Below, piece by piece: positions 24,390-37,400 of a stretch of DNA of 64,000 bases; position 1 is the first letter of the stretch; every line of letters begins with the position of its first letter. The notes beneath the pieces were generated by a model. That model made no database searches and was not told where the DNA came from. It saw only the letters and a program-made list of their open reading frames with translations. The stretch is from Diplosphaera chodatii. Lineage: Eukaryota; Chlorophyta; Trebouxiophyceae; Prasiolales; Stichococcaceae. Where the stretch lies: assembly GCA_032358165.1 (NCBI GenBank), contig JAALGY010000023.1:2852001-2916000 (forward strand). Reading direction: 5' to 3'. A program made the position numbers and the translations under genes.

Positions 24390-25252
24390 TCAGAGATCAG
24401 CCCTGCGGAATGACCCTTTGGGCTCCCCGCCAGTCTTGCGCACATAGTACGCTTCGGCGAGGCAGATCGCTTTGTTTGGAAGGGTGGCCGCTGTCACGCG
24501 CCGCACGTGGCGGAGCATCGGAGCCTGAAAAGCCTCACTGGTGTGCTCCGAGACCAGCTGGCAGCTTCGATCGGCCGTTCAGCTCCCCTGCAGGTGACAC
24601 GGATAATGCACGCCGATGAGTGTGGACTGCCTGCTGTTGCTGAGGGAGTGTGCACGGGATCGGAGGGAGCACTGCACCTTGGATCGCACACATTTAAGGT
24701 CCGCGTCTCAAGGACGGGGCCAGAGCCGTATCTTTTCGGTGGCTTCGCTCGGTGAGCCATCAGGCCGGTGCTGCGTCACCTGTGATGGTAGATACGGCTG
24801 CCGTGCTGCGAGTTGCAAGCCCTGCATTCGTGCAGCCGGCATGCCGGCGCTGATGCTGACACCAGTGACGAGCACATTAGGTTCCACGGTGGCGGGCTCG
24901 GAGTCGTCCGTCAAACTGTACTTGCATGGCAACAGGCTGACATCCTCTTCCGCTTCCCGCGTCAGCACATGACTTGACGCGCGTGTTGGACCTGCGTTAA
25001 GACCTTGACATCGCACCTCATGTAAAACCTCCCATGCTGGAGAGGGGCACCAGCGTCTATCCGAGGCAGGTTCCGTGCTGGTCGCCGAAGTGCCGTGCCG
25101 CAGCGTAGCGCTTCGTGGGGAGTGACGCCGGCTGAGCTGCGTGGCTGGCAACAGGGATAGATGCAGGGGATGCAACTGGTGAGCTCAGCAATATCTGGGA
25201 GCCTAAGCTCACCATCTGCGGGCCGCTTCACACCACAAGGAGTGCACACCAT
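24390..25252 (-). CDS. Poorly resolved gene of unknown function
   Basis: Two blocks look coding. One is 24780-24972, in which HVLTREAEEDVSLLP and ATVEPNVLVTGVSIS are in one open frame bounded by plausible splice sites. The other is 24390-24490, a last exon ending ICLAEAYYVRKTGG followed by EPKGSFRRADL and a stop. Upstream, a candidate first exon begins at the ATG at 25252 (MVCTPCGVKRPADG, GTGAGC donor), and a possible exon at about 25000-25160 encodes DAGAPLQHGRFYM. I could not connect these blocks in a single consistent phase, particularly across 24491-24779. I do not recognise the product. The gene lies between the reductase gene and the large coiled-coil gene. Confidence 0.4.
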
Positions 25253-25446
25253 GTTTCCATATTGTAGATTGGCAGTTGTGAAGCGGAACGACACCGCGGC
25301 TTATCAGTGATCATCATGCCTTGTTGTGCACATGTCACTCGCGCAACTTGCTCTTCACGGTCTGCTGGAGTACTGCCATGCCCTGAACAGCTGCGCCATG
25401 CAATATCTAGCTGATGTTTCGGACTGCATGCAACGTTCATGCCTGA

Positions 25447-28400
25447 ATGCAGTCACCGGGAGGTTCTCCACGGTCGGCCAGCAGCGGCAGCCAGCCCTGC
25501 GACGACTCGCTGCCCAACAGCCGAAGGGCCTCAGCCAGCGGCCGGCGGTCGCCGCCGGACAGCCCCTTTGCAAAGGCGGACGTGGTGGAGCGCCTCAGGC
25601 AGCAGCTGCAGGCGCAGGGCAGAGACCAGCTGAACTCGCCGCAGCCTGCGAGCTTGGGCCGAGGCTCCTTCGCTTTCGCCAAGCCGGCAGCCCCGCCGTC
25701 CGATGCGCCTGGCCCCATGCTTACAGTGCAGCCGCAGCCAGCGCCGCTCGACGAGCGCTCGTCATCCTGGACGCAGCTGCAGCTGGCCATGAACCAGGGC
25801 GACGTGCGAGAGCCGGATGCCTCGGGTCCCGGCAGCATGCAGCACAGCAACGGCAAAACCCCCGCAGCAGCGGCGGCCGCCGCTGCTGTCAGCAGCACCG
25901 CCAGCCTCCAGGTAAGCACCGGACTTTGTGATGTGCAGCAAGGAATACACGGCTGTGGACATGCACACGAGATCTGAACGACACCTGGGGCCCCCTGCTG
26001 CGACCCAGCATGCGCAGCAGAGCTTGATGTGCTCTGCAGGCTGCGCTGCGGGAGCTGCACCGTGGCAGCGCAGACGGGGCGTCCGAAGGCAGCGATGCGG
26101 CGGCGACGCGGCCCGGCAGCCTGAGGTTCTTCAAGCGTGGCAGCTCCGAGTCGCTTGGCAGCGAGGCCAGGTGCGCTGGTGCACCCTGCCGCCTCGCATT
26201 GCGCAGCTGTGCCCAGTCGACCCTGCCAATGCATGCAGCTGCATGCAGCTCACCTTGCTGATGCATGCACTCGCATGCGTTGGGCTGACGCTGCGCGCAG
26301 TTGATTTGAAGTGGCATCTGACCGCAGATGGTGTGTGCTGCAGGTTCGATTCCGCTCGCAGCCTCCGCAACCCGTCGTTCGAGGCTGCCATGGCGCGGAA
26401 CTACCGCAGAGGCAGCAGCGACGGCTCGCGGCCGAGCTCCGCTCCGCAGGTGCCGCCGCTGGGCGCCGCTGCCGGTGCCATGGCGGCAGCGGACGGTGCT
26501 CCTGGCAGCCATTCAGCGCCGGCGCTCCCGCCGCTGCCTGTACAGGTGCCCCCACACTACATCAGCATACTCGAAAGTGACGGAATATCTGGAGATGCTT
26601 GAAATGGTGGTACTTTCTGTTATGCCTTAGCGAGACCATGTGCTGTTGTTGTCTTCGCAGGGCACAGAGCCAGGCGCCCCAGGGCATGTCGCTGCGGTTG
26701 TGGCGACGCTGTCGGAGCGGTCGCTGCGCGCAATGGCCCGTGCAGCAGAGAACGCCGCCTCGAGCTGCGAGGGCGCCCGCGCCAGCTCCCCACCCGACTC
26801 GGTGTCCACCAGCGGGTCGCTCTCTCCCCGCCGGGAAGAGGAGGCTTCAGCGGCACCCAGCAGCGGGCCAGGGGCCCCCAGCCCCGCCGCGCCCGGTGCT
26901 GCTGCAACCACGAGCGGTGCAGCGCAGCCGCCGCCAGCAGTACACCTCCGCCGTGTCTCGTTCTCTGACAGCGTGGAGAACTTCGGCGAGGGTGGAGGTG
27001 CTGCCGCACTGGCTCAGCCCGTCACAGCGGCGCTGGAGAAGGGCAAGTCGCTGTCGCTGGACGATCTGGTGGAGCGGCCGGCGGCCGGCGTGCAGGCGGA
27101 TGCGGATGACTCCTGGCCGCCGGCGGCAGACGAGGTTGCAGCGGCGCTGGCCGCCCGCGCCAGCAGCCCCCGGCAGGCCGTCGACCAGCAGCCGGCACAG
27201 CTAGGAGCAGCAGTCGCATCGCCCAACGGCGGGAGCAGGCCGCTGATCCCTGCGCTACGCAAGCGCAGCACTGACACTGCCGACGGCACCACAGTCGACC
27301 TCAGCCCCCGTCCGCCGCGCTCTGCATCTCCCATGCCCCGGGACAGCAGCAATGCTGTGCCTGCCGCTGCGGCTGGCAAGGATGGCTCCCGCACGCTGGC
27401 GTTTGGCAGCTACGAGATCGATCTGGAGGCACTCGGCCTGCCGCCGGGCATGACCCTGGAGGACCTCGGCGGCAGCCCCCGCGATGACATCAGCGAGGCC
27501 ACCAGCAACGGTGGTACCGGCAATGAGCAGCAGATCCTGCGCGAGCAGGTCGCCCAGCTTCAGGTGTGAGCGTCAAGCAGAGGTACCAAACCCTGTGGTG
27601 CTCCTGTTTGCTTCAGCCATACATGCTGGTCTTTTCCACTCTTGCCCTGCAACCTCATTGCTGGACGCATTGCCGCACACCCCGTGCTCTGACACCATCC
27701 TTCCTTTCCACAGTACGAGCTTGCCGCGGCTGTCATCGAGATGACTGAGGCTCGTGCGGACGCCACGGCTGTGTGCGAGCATGCAGCCACACTGCAGGTG
27801 AAGGGTTGATGCAGCTGTCCTCCCCACCACAATGACCTGACTGATGGAAACTTGCTGGCAGTGACCAAGTCTCAGCAGGGTCAACACCTCGTGCACAGGA
27901 CGCTTTGGCCTTGGCACAGACGGAGGTGGAGGAGGCGCGCGATGAGTCTGACGTCGCACGCCGGGAATCCGATGCCGCCCGCGACCATGCGATGGCGTTG
28001 CATGAGGCGGCTGAAGCGCAGCGCGATCATGTCACCAGGTGTGCAGCCTACCTGCGGCCTTGTGAACACTTGTATTGACATGGCTGAAGGTTTGCGGGCC
28101 ACACTGCAGTGCATCTCCGGGGTGCTGTGACTGAAGCAAGACCGAACCATCTAGGTTGGCTGTACAAGCGGTACATGCGTCGGGCAGTGCAGACGGCACT
28201 GTCCACTCTCTTGTCTACTTTCCCATGTGGCCCACAAACACCATGCAGACTGGAGACGGAGCTGGCCAAGGCGAGCGCCTCGGCGCAGCAGGCGGACGAG
28301 GTGCGGCGGGAGGTGCGCTTCACGCGCCGCAACTCGGGCGCCCTGCAGGTGAGAGCTGTGCTTTGGGGGTTTTCTTTCTTCCCGTGGCCGCGTGCAACGA

Positions 28401-31400
28401 CGAGACATCCCGGAGCCGCAGCAGGGTTTTTGGGGGCCCAATGCAACACGCTGCACTGATTGCAGTGCTGCATGACTTGCACGCTGGTTTGAGTTTGGCG
28501 TAATGCCCTACTGCAGGCTGTGGGGTGACCTTCACCGCAGCGCATTCGTGGTGGGAGTTGAGCATGTTGTTACAGTGGCACATGCACATGCTGCAGAAGC
28601 ACATCATGCTGGCCGACGAGGAGTCTGCAGCGGCACGCGCAGAGGCGACTGCCGCCCGTGCAGATGCTGCAATGGCGCGCGCCGATGCCGCCTCGATGCA
28701 CAAGGTGTGTAGGGAGGTCAAACCGACCGGTTGCGCAGCCATCCTGCGGTCGAACGACCAGGTACCACTGCTCTGCCCCTCGAGCCGCCCTTGCGCAGCG
28801 TCCATGCTGCTGAAGTGCCCGAATCAGAGGGGCCTACATCGTTTTTTTTTGTTACTCCAGGCGCTGGGTGATGTGCGGCAGCGGGCTCTCGAGGAGACGC
28901 GCGCCGCCGCCGCTTCCCGTGCACAGGCCGAGTCCGCCGCCTCGGCAGCCCGCGCCGACGCTCGCGCCGCTCGCGATGAGCTCGCCAGGCTGCAGGTGCC
29001 TTGCGAAAGCAAAAGCCTTTGCAGCTGCTTCGCAAGCATCGAGTCTTAGCATGTCCGACGGATCATATTGCTGAGGTGAGGTGATGGCAGACTGGCCAGC
29101 ACTGTGCCCGAACGTGCTCAAGTGCAGCAGCTCTAGTCACGCTGCATGCGTTCGCAACGCAGGCTGGCGCCAAGGCCGCACAGGACGAGGCGGCTGCGGC
29201 CCGGCAGTCGGAGGCCGCGGCGCGGGAGGACCTGGACGCCGCGCGGGAAGTGATCTCCAGCCTCACCAACCAGCTGGCGCTCACAGACCAGGCCGCCGAG
29301 CAGGTGGGCGGTTCGGTTCAAGTTTGGTGTCAGGAAGTTATGGTATAACGTGACGGTGAAAGTGGCACGGTGCCATATTCTCCAGCACCTACGGGCGCAC
29401 CACGCCAGTGGTGTTTCATGTCATGTCATCCAATGTTTGGTGCTAAGACTAGGCGATACAGCTTCAGAGCTGTGGTCCACCAGTGGCTTGCCCAGTCGCA
29501 GGCACGCAGGGATGCGATCAAGGTGCGGAAGGAGATCCCGGCGCTGCAGGACGAGCTGCGGTATGAGAAGGACGAGCTCACCATCGCACGCACCGAGGCT
29601 GCCGGCCTCCGCCGCGAGCTCATGGCCGCGCTGCAGGTCTGCATTACCAGCAGAAGCTCTGCATCAGCATGCTTTACGTCCATGGCATAGGCGAGGGCTT
29701 GCCAGCTGCCGTGAAGCTCTTGGAGCAATAGCGGTGCATCCTGGGTGTTTTGCAAGTCATCCATGGCATTGATCACGCGCTGGCAGGCAGCCAATGCGTC
29801 CGCCAAGGGCGTCCAGTCGGCGGCGGCCGCGCAAAAGGCGTTCACCCAGGCTGTACGGGTGGCGTCTGCAGCTGAGCGCTCTGACGCTGCAAACGCCCGC
29901 GAGGACGCGGCCAGCGCCAAGGACGCGCTTGCAGGTGACAAGGCTCACTTTGTCAAGGGCGCTGCAGGCTGCTGACTTTACTACCTGCGGCCGTATTTGA
30001 GCTGAGGTGTCGTTGATTCGTGTGAACGTTGAAATTTGCTGGCTTACAGCGGCGCGGGAGGAGCGGGATGACACCAGGGCGCAGCTGGACGCGGCCAACG
30101 AGCAGCTGGAGGCCATCGGCAGCCAGTTCAGCTCCATGATCAACGAGGTGCGTCTGCAGCACACCACCCTCCGTTCGAAACTGCATGTACACCCTGCTGC
30201 AAGTGCGTCCCGCACGACTGCGTCAGCTCAGCATTGAGACGACACTGGGGAGGCAGGGCAGCACAGCACACAGCAGCACAGCATTTGTATGGGAGGGCTG
30301 CCAATTGGATGCGTTTTTCCTGCAGCTGGAGGCGAAGCTGGCGGCGGCGGAGGGCGACAAGGCGGCTGCGATTGCCAACAGCGAGCGGCAGCGGCTGGAG
30401 GCGACCAGCGCGGCGGCGGCCGCGCGGGAGCGGTCGGAAGCAGCGGAAGCGGAGCTGGAGGAGCTGCGGGCCGCCATGGACCGCAGCATCGCGGCGGCAC
30501 GGGAGGAGGCGCTGGGCGCCATGGACACTGTCGGTGAGAACAGGGCGAAATTGAAGCAAGGCGTAGATGGTACACTGAAATCTTTTCCTGATACAATAAA
30601 CAGTGGAGTTGTTGTGAGAGGTCTCTGTCTGGCGATGCGAGGCTGTTGTCCATAGTCAGCAATCAAGTCTGCTGACCATGCAGCTGCACCTTGACCGGGG
30701 CTGTCCTGCCTGTCTTTGCCAAGCACCGTGCGCTGTCCCAAGAGGGGGCTGCACTTTTGCCTGGCTCTGGGGCACCAGTGCAAAGCACGTCAACAAGTAC
30801 CCGTGGTAAGATGGCAACCGAAACAGATGCCTGGTGTGTGGCGGACCGCAGGCAGCAACGAGGCGGAGGTGCAGCGGCTGCTGGAGGAGGCGGCAGCCGC
30901 AACGACGGCGCGGGGCCAGCTGGAGACGCAGCTCGATGCCGCCCGCGCCGCCACCGCCGCCGCCCGCCTGGAGCACGAGACCACCAAGGTGCCGACCCCT
31001 GGGCCAGCACACCTGCAGCAGGACTCCCGCCTGCTGTCCGCTGCAACGGACGTGCTGTCGCAGCTTGCACCTTGCTGCGGCACCTGGGTGCTGCTCCAGG
31101 CAACCCGCAACCATTATCTGAAGTGCAGTGTCGTTGGCGATCTTCCTTGGCACCCACTCTCCAACATTGTTGCATCCTCGACAGGTGGAGGTGGAGGTGT
31201 TGGCGGAGGAGGTGGCCACGGCGCGCGACCAGCTGGCGGCGGCCGAGGCGGCGGCGTCGGAGGGCGCCGTGGCTGCGGCACGTGCGGCGCGCCTCGGCCA
31301 GGAGCTCAGCGAGGCGCACGCCGAGATCCGGCGCCTGTCCGACCTGGAGGGTGGGTGCTGTCCCGCATTGCAAATGGTCGCAGATGTGCTGGCACCCAGC

Positions 31401-33479
31401 TCATGGTCCAACTCGTGTGGGCAGGTTGGTAAGGACAAGGTGCAGTCCGAATGTGGACCACCATGTAGTGTGGTCACCCCAGGCGACTGTACGAAGTGCT
31501 CACTGTTCCCTCGAGTGGCGGTGATCGACAGCTGAAGATTATGTAGTGTCTGTAGGGCTTGCGGAGGAGGCGGTTGCCCGCCTGGAGCGGCTGCAGGGGG
31601 ACTGCGATGCGGAGCGGCGGCGCGCGGAGGCGGCGGAGGCTGCCGCAGCGGAGCAGGAGGCGGCGGTCGCAGAGGCCCGGCGGCAGGGCGAGCAGGCAGC
31701 GCAGCGCGCCTCGGCGCAGGTCCGTCGCTGCTCTTTCGTCCGGCTGTCAGTTACATCAAGGCGTCACCCCTACATGTTGACGAAGTCGCGGCAGGACAAG
31801 GCTCCCTGACTGGCACTGCACTGCACCTCTCGCCTGTGCTGGTCACACACTCCAGCATGTCAAGGGTTGCACCCACTTGCTCGCGGCTTCAACGTTTTAT
31901 CTACGCCGCAGGTGCAGGAGCTGGATGCGCGGCTGGCGGCTGAGCTGGAGGCGCGCCTCGGCAAGGAGGGCGCCGCCGGGGCGATTGCGGACTTGCAGCG
32001 GCTCGATGATGCGCTGGCGGCCGCCGCAGACGCCGACCAGCTGAGGCAGCGGGCCGCGCTGGTCGACGGCCTCCAGGCTCAGGTGCGCTCCGGTGGCAGA
32101 GCACAGGCCAAAAGCCCTACGCAGCTGCATTCGAGCACAGCAGGGCTGAAGTGTGGCTGCAAGGGCCTCCTGCAGCTGCTTCGCATTTGCGCAGGCAATA
32201 CACAGCTTTGGCACCAGTGCATTCACTGGCACAATGACATGCTTGAAGGCCAACCAGCAAGCGCCAAACAGCAAGGCTTTTGAACCTGATGACATGACAT
32301 GAATTAGGTGCGGGAGCTGGAGGGGCTGCGGGGGGAGGCGCAGGCGGCGCGGGCGGCGGCGGCGGGCCTGGCCGACAAGGAGGCGGCCCTGGGGCGGCGC
32401 GCCACCGCGCTGGCGCACCTCCAGAAGATGCCCGCCGAGCTGCAGGTGTATAAATGTCAGCCATGCAGTGGCAGATCTCCCCTCGTGCACATGCCGTGTC
32501 CAGCCCAAGTCAGCATGGGTTCAAAGCATCGAGGCTTTCACTGTGCTGTTGATCCCCATCCCCGAAGGAGGTGCCTACTCATGTGCCACAAGTGCTGCTT
32601 TTCCTACTACCGCAGTGCTCACGAGTTTCTGGTGTCATTAGCCTGCCTTTCATGTATGCACAGGCGGTACGGGCACGGCTGCAGCTGCGGGAGCGGGAGT
32701 GCGAGTCGCTGCGGGGCCGGGTGGCGGGCGCGGGGGCGCTGTCCGCCTCCGAGCGCAAGCAGACCGCCTCCGCCCTGGAGGTGTCCGCGCAGCAGCGCGC
32801 CGTGCTGGAGCGCCAGCTGTCCGAGTCGCAGGCCAAGGTGCGGACACCCCCCTGCGCACAGACCGGCCGCAAACTCTTCGCTGTGGCTAACAGTCAGGGC
32901 CCGCTGCATCGTGGTGAACTTGGCACCTGTAGACGAGGACGTGTTGCTTGGGCATTGCAGAGTTCGTGCAGTCCTGGATAGTTGCGTGGCTGGTGCACCA
33001 CTGAGTGCTCTGGGCGTTCTTCCCTTCCAGGCCTCCTCCTACCACCGGCGGCACCGCCGCAAGCAGCAGGAAGCAGATGATATAGCAGCAGAACGCGCGG
33101 TGCTGCGCATCGAGCTGGCCACCGCGCAGCAGAAGCTGGCCGCGCTCCAGGCTGGCACAGGTGCGTTTATGGACATGCTTCCTGCTGCTTGCAGCCAGCC
33201 TTCGGAGCTTGCCATTGGGTACAACCAGGGCATGGCTCACACCTGCTGCCAGGCTGCCACCTGCCGGCAGCACTGGCCGTGGGGCTGTAGCAGTTGTGCA
33301 CTGACGCAACCGCATGTTGCACTGTCCACGAGGCAGGGCTGAGTGTGTCTGGTGCATGTGCAGCAAGCCCGGAGGGCGGCAGCTCGCCCAAGCGCGGCAG
33401 CCGCCGCGGCGGCAGCGCCCGCAGCAGCAGCTCCCTTGCGGGGGGCCTCACTGCAGTGCAGCCGGAGCCCAGCGGCTGA
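25447..33479 (+). CDS. Large Ala-rich coiled-coil protein (about 1,404 residues)
   Basis: Twenty-two exons with consistent phase: 25447-25911, 26040-26170, 26344-26545, 26661-27563, 27714-27797, 27899-28038, 28249-28348, 28576-28704, 28861-28995, 29163-29303, 29502-29636, 29787-29934, 30050-30147, 30326-30533, 30852-30988, 31185-31350, 31556-31719, 31912-32082, 32308-32445, 32664-32837, 33031-33160 and 33364-33479. Residues 1 to about 560 are Ser/Pro/Ala-rich and probably disordered, with many SP sites and the segment LAFGSYEIDLEALGLPPG. From about 555 to 1,365 the protein is almost entirely coiled coil: Ala/Glu/Arg/Leu heptads such as RADARAARDELARLQ repeat exon after exon. The tail is Ser/Gly/Arg-rich. 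There is no enzyme domain, signal or membrane helix. The composition suggests a filament-forming or scaffold protein (cytoskeletal, centriolar or plastid-division type), but no family is recognised. Confidence 0.85.
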
Positions 33480-34471
33480 GGAGGTGCCCCTCCAGCCAGG
33501 TGCCATCAGCCAGACGTTGCTGTTGCACAGTATGTCCGCCAAGATCATCAGCAGTAGTGGCCTGCAGTTTCAGCCCACTTGCATGTCGCAATTGTTCCTG
33601 TGGTTTTCTGCAGGCATCAGTTGCTGTGGTGGCAGCGGCGAAGGGTGCCTGCTGGACTTTGCAGGAGTAAGTGCACAGCTACTGCCCTGAGACTGGCCGG
33701 ATCGGATTGTAGCTAACCTGCTGCTGCACACTGTTGCTTGTAGTGTCAATCACCGGGGTTTTGGACAGCCTTGTTCCATTTGAGGTCGTTACACTGCGTA
33801 CCCATACGAGTACACTGCGTACCCAAACTCGTATACTCCACTGGTCACACCACAAGTGGATGCTGGCAACCAAGAAATGTGGAGCACCAGTCTAGACTGC
33901 CGGCCAATCTGTCCTGGATGCGCCCAAGCACCCGGGGATACAAATGAATGGACGCAAGCAATGAGTCTGGCTGGTGGAAAAGCATGCATGTGTGAATTCG
34001 TACATGTTGCTGCATCAAGCTATAGGCATCAGGTCAGCATCCACAAGCAGGCATTGCCACAGTGTGAGAACCAGTCAAGATCCTATTGTGGGGCCTGATC
34101 CGGTACTCTCATTGTGTCTGGTGTTTCTGAGGCGCGGCGCATCGGATTGGATTTGATCCACATGTTTAGCACCAATCATATAATCAGCAGGCAATGATCA
34201 AATATCGAATGAGCCAATGCCCATGAGAGTGCAAACAGAGTGCAGGTGCAATGCTGCCCTCTCACTCTTACTCAGATGCAGAGCAAGATCCAACGATCAA
34301 ACGTCGAAGCATGCAACTGAAATGCATGTGTAGTTGAAATGCATGTGAAATAATCTCCAGGCAAGGATGACGAAAGCGTAACCGCAGAGGCAATCTCCGC
34401 ATGGCCAGCAGGACTGGTGGCAGATTATGCAGGCAGCGGCCTCCTTGGTAAACATCTCCATTGTTGCACTT
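33480..34471. other. Convergent intergenic region
   Basis: This is the 3' flank of the large coiled-coil gene and of the disintegrin-like gene. It is lower in GC than the genes. It holds a short tandem repeat (33790-33831) and no supported exon. Confidence 0.45.
33790..33831. repeat. Two tandem copies of a 21-bp unit
   Basis: Units start at 33790 and 33811, both beginning TACACTGCGTACCCA and diverging at the last six bases. CGTA/TACG steps inside give short palindromes. Confidence 0.7.
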
Positions 34472-37400
34472 CTACCCCATGAATGCCTTGGCGCTGGAGT
34501 CAACGTAGTTATTTTTGATGGGGGTCGTGTTGTCGATGCACACATCCGGCGGCGTGCACTCTGCGCTGTCGCCGTCGCAGAGCTCGGGAGCGTCGCACAC
34601 ACCCTTGGCCGGGCGGCAGACCTGTTCAGCACAACGTTAAGCTGCTGGTCAGTGGACGTCGAGGCAAACATGCGGTCTTGCATCATGGTGCCATCAGCGT
34701 GTGGTTGATGGCAAGCAGCATCCACTGCCATGCCGACCTTCTTGGCGTCCTTCGTGGTGGTTGGGTTCGAGGGGCAGGCAGCCGATTTGCCATCACACAC
34801 TGCGTCCTCATTGCAGGGCTTCGTGCTGGGCTGACACGTCTGCATCATGCACACGGCGTTCGTGACGAGCACAGTCTGGACATGAGTTGCCTCAGCCAAT
34901 AGCACTGCGCAAGCTTTGCAATGAACATGGGCTATTGGCCGTACCGTGCCAGCTTCAATGAAATTATCATTGCATACTGCGGTTGTGCCGTCGCAGGTGC
35001 TGAATGTGTCACAGCCAGCGCCGACAGCTTCCTTACATTTCTGCAAGAACAGAATGCTGAAAGCAAGATGAACAGGCTGCACTGACATTTGCGCACCAAC
35101 AGCTAGCATGTGACAGCTACTCGCAGCGCCAAGCTGTCTCCAGCCAAATAGTCTCAGCAGGGAGCTCACATAGCCAGCATCCTGGAACTTGTCTGGGCAG
35201 TCATTTGCGATGCCATCGCAGGTGTCCGGAAGATCACATCCGCCAGCAACGACAGGCCGGGTGCCGCATGCCTGCAACACGAGCACGCGCACTGCACACT
35301 TGCAAACCATGCCAGCACAAACATAAGGGATGGACGACAACATGCAGGTGCAGCCTGGAACACGCGTTTGCAGCGTCCCTGCCTCGCAGTGCAGGAGGGC
35401 TCACCGTTCCCTTCGCAATCTTGTCATCCTTAGGGCACTCGACAGATGTGCCGTCGCACCTGTCCGGCACATCGCAGTCACCCTGGACCTTACGGCAGAC
35501 CTGCATGTGCGGACCATCGCTGTGTACATCCTTCATGAGTGCATGCTGACAGGACTGCGCTCTATCAGGTAGGAAGCGAAATATGAAGCATCACAAATGC
35601 AACTAGAGCCATGGCAAACGCCCTTTTGCACTTTGCAACATCCCGGTGCGACGCAGTCACATGTGCAATGATACAGAGCATATGCCTGGTGATCAGCGCA
35701 CCGAGCCAGTGTTGTACTTGTCCGGTGGGCACTCCTTGTGCTCGCCATCACACCGCTCGGCTTGGTCACAGCCGCCATTGATCGGGAGCACGGTTGCCCT
35801 CCGGCAAACCTACATGTCAGATATGGGCCATCAGCGCAAAGACCTGGTCCTTGCCATCTACAAGGACCTGTTTTGTAGGTTGGCAAGCTTGCACTCTTGA
35901 ACATTGCTATCCCCAGCAAATCCGTGTCTGCATGCAGCAGTGTGACATGCTCGCATGATAGCACAACAACTGCAGCTCAGCGATAGGCAGCAGAGGGGTG
36001 GTGCTGGGCAGCTCACGAAATTGGTGTCGTCGTTGAGCTTGTTCTCGGGGCACAGTGGGCTTGTGTTGACACAGAGAGCGTCAAACTCGCAGAAGCCTGG
36101 GCGCTTGTTGCGGCACACCCTGCCAGCTGCCACCACATTGGAACCGCATGGGAGCTGCAGCGCACAGAGGACATCAGGGCAGCACGCCAGCAACCTGACT
36201 TCTGTGCACAATTTACGTGCAGCCGATTACGACCCAAAAGATCACCGCAGCATGCTGCAGTCCGGCTGGACAATCACGACATCTGAGCTGCAGTGAAGCA
36301 GGGTGCAGGCACGCGAACAGCCAGCGCACCCATTGTGACATTTAGGGGTGCAAATTTTCAGATGCAGATATTCCAGCAGAGTGAGAGTGAGCGCTGCACC
36401 TGCGTGCTGTATCTGCATGTGTCGCACAGCCGGGTGTTGGCGCCCGTGCGGCAGCCCACGGGCGCGTTCTTGGTGTTGCCAGACACCGTCGACGTTGGGG
36501 GGGTGCCGGACGTCTTGCCCTTGGCGTAGATCAGCACGCCCGCTGTGCCCGAGCCGCACTTCAGGTTGACGTTGGCGATGGTGTCCAGGCTCGCATACGG
36601 CGTGTCGCTGGGGCCATAGCGGATGCAAGAGCCACTGGTCGCGGGGGCAACGACCGCCACGTATGCGAGGTCGTCGATGTTGATGAAGCAGTTCTTGAGG
36701 GGGACGGAGATGGTGTCGGCCGTCTCGCAGCTCTTGTCGCCATTGCCAGTCGATGGGTATGTGAGCCACTGGCAGTCAGGCTTGAGCAGCTTGTTGCAGT
36801 CGCTGTTGCAGCCTGCTGCGTCTCCAGGGTTGTCGTTCTGTAGCATGAGACACAAGTGGTGGACATGGAGTGTCGCAAGGCGCCGAACGGCCGAGATCTT
36901 GCGGCGGACTGCGCAGCACCTGGCAGAGCAACCGCAGCTGCATGCTGGTGAACTGGACATGAAGTGCAGCAGATACGCCGTCACATGGAAATATGCAGAT
37001 GCTTCAGAGCACGAGACGCTGTCTGCAGTGCATAGCAGTGGAGTCGCATTAGGGACAGGGCGCACGCAGTCCTGTACCCACCACCTGCAGGAGGTTGCGC
37101 CCCTGCTTCCAGGCGCCCATGCCCTCCAGCGGCACAGCGGCACGGCTGCCTGCAACACACAACGCGCTGCAGGGTCAGCACACCGGGCATGATGCTGGAT
37201 TGGGCGGGCTAACGTGTACGTTCACGGTGCCTGGCAAACAGCTTCCATGCAGGCCGCGTGCCAGCACACCCTGGCACTGCGCGCTGCACCAAGGGAAACG
37301 ATGATGAATGGACCCTCATGGGTCACACCGCAACAGTGCCCTGCCTTAAGAGCACGAAATGGTGACCGGCCTATGTGTGAAGTGTGGCATGCGCGCGACA

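Noticed and set aside
34297..35343. Long continuous minus-strand open frame of 348 codons
   Set aside because: It crosses several introns of the disintegrin-like gene and changes to non-Cys-rich sequence after about 34738. Spliced exons in phase 0 preserve the module pattern much better.
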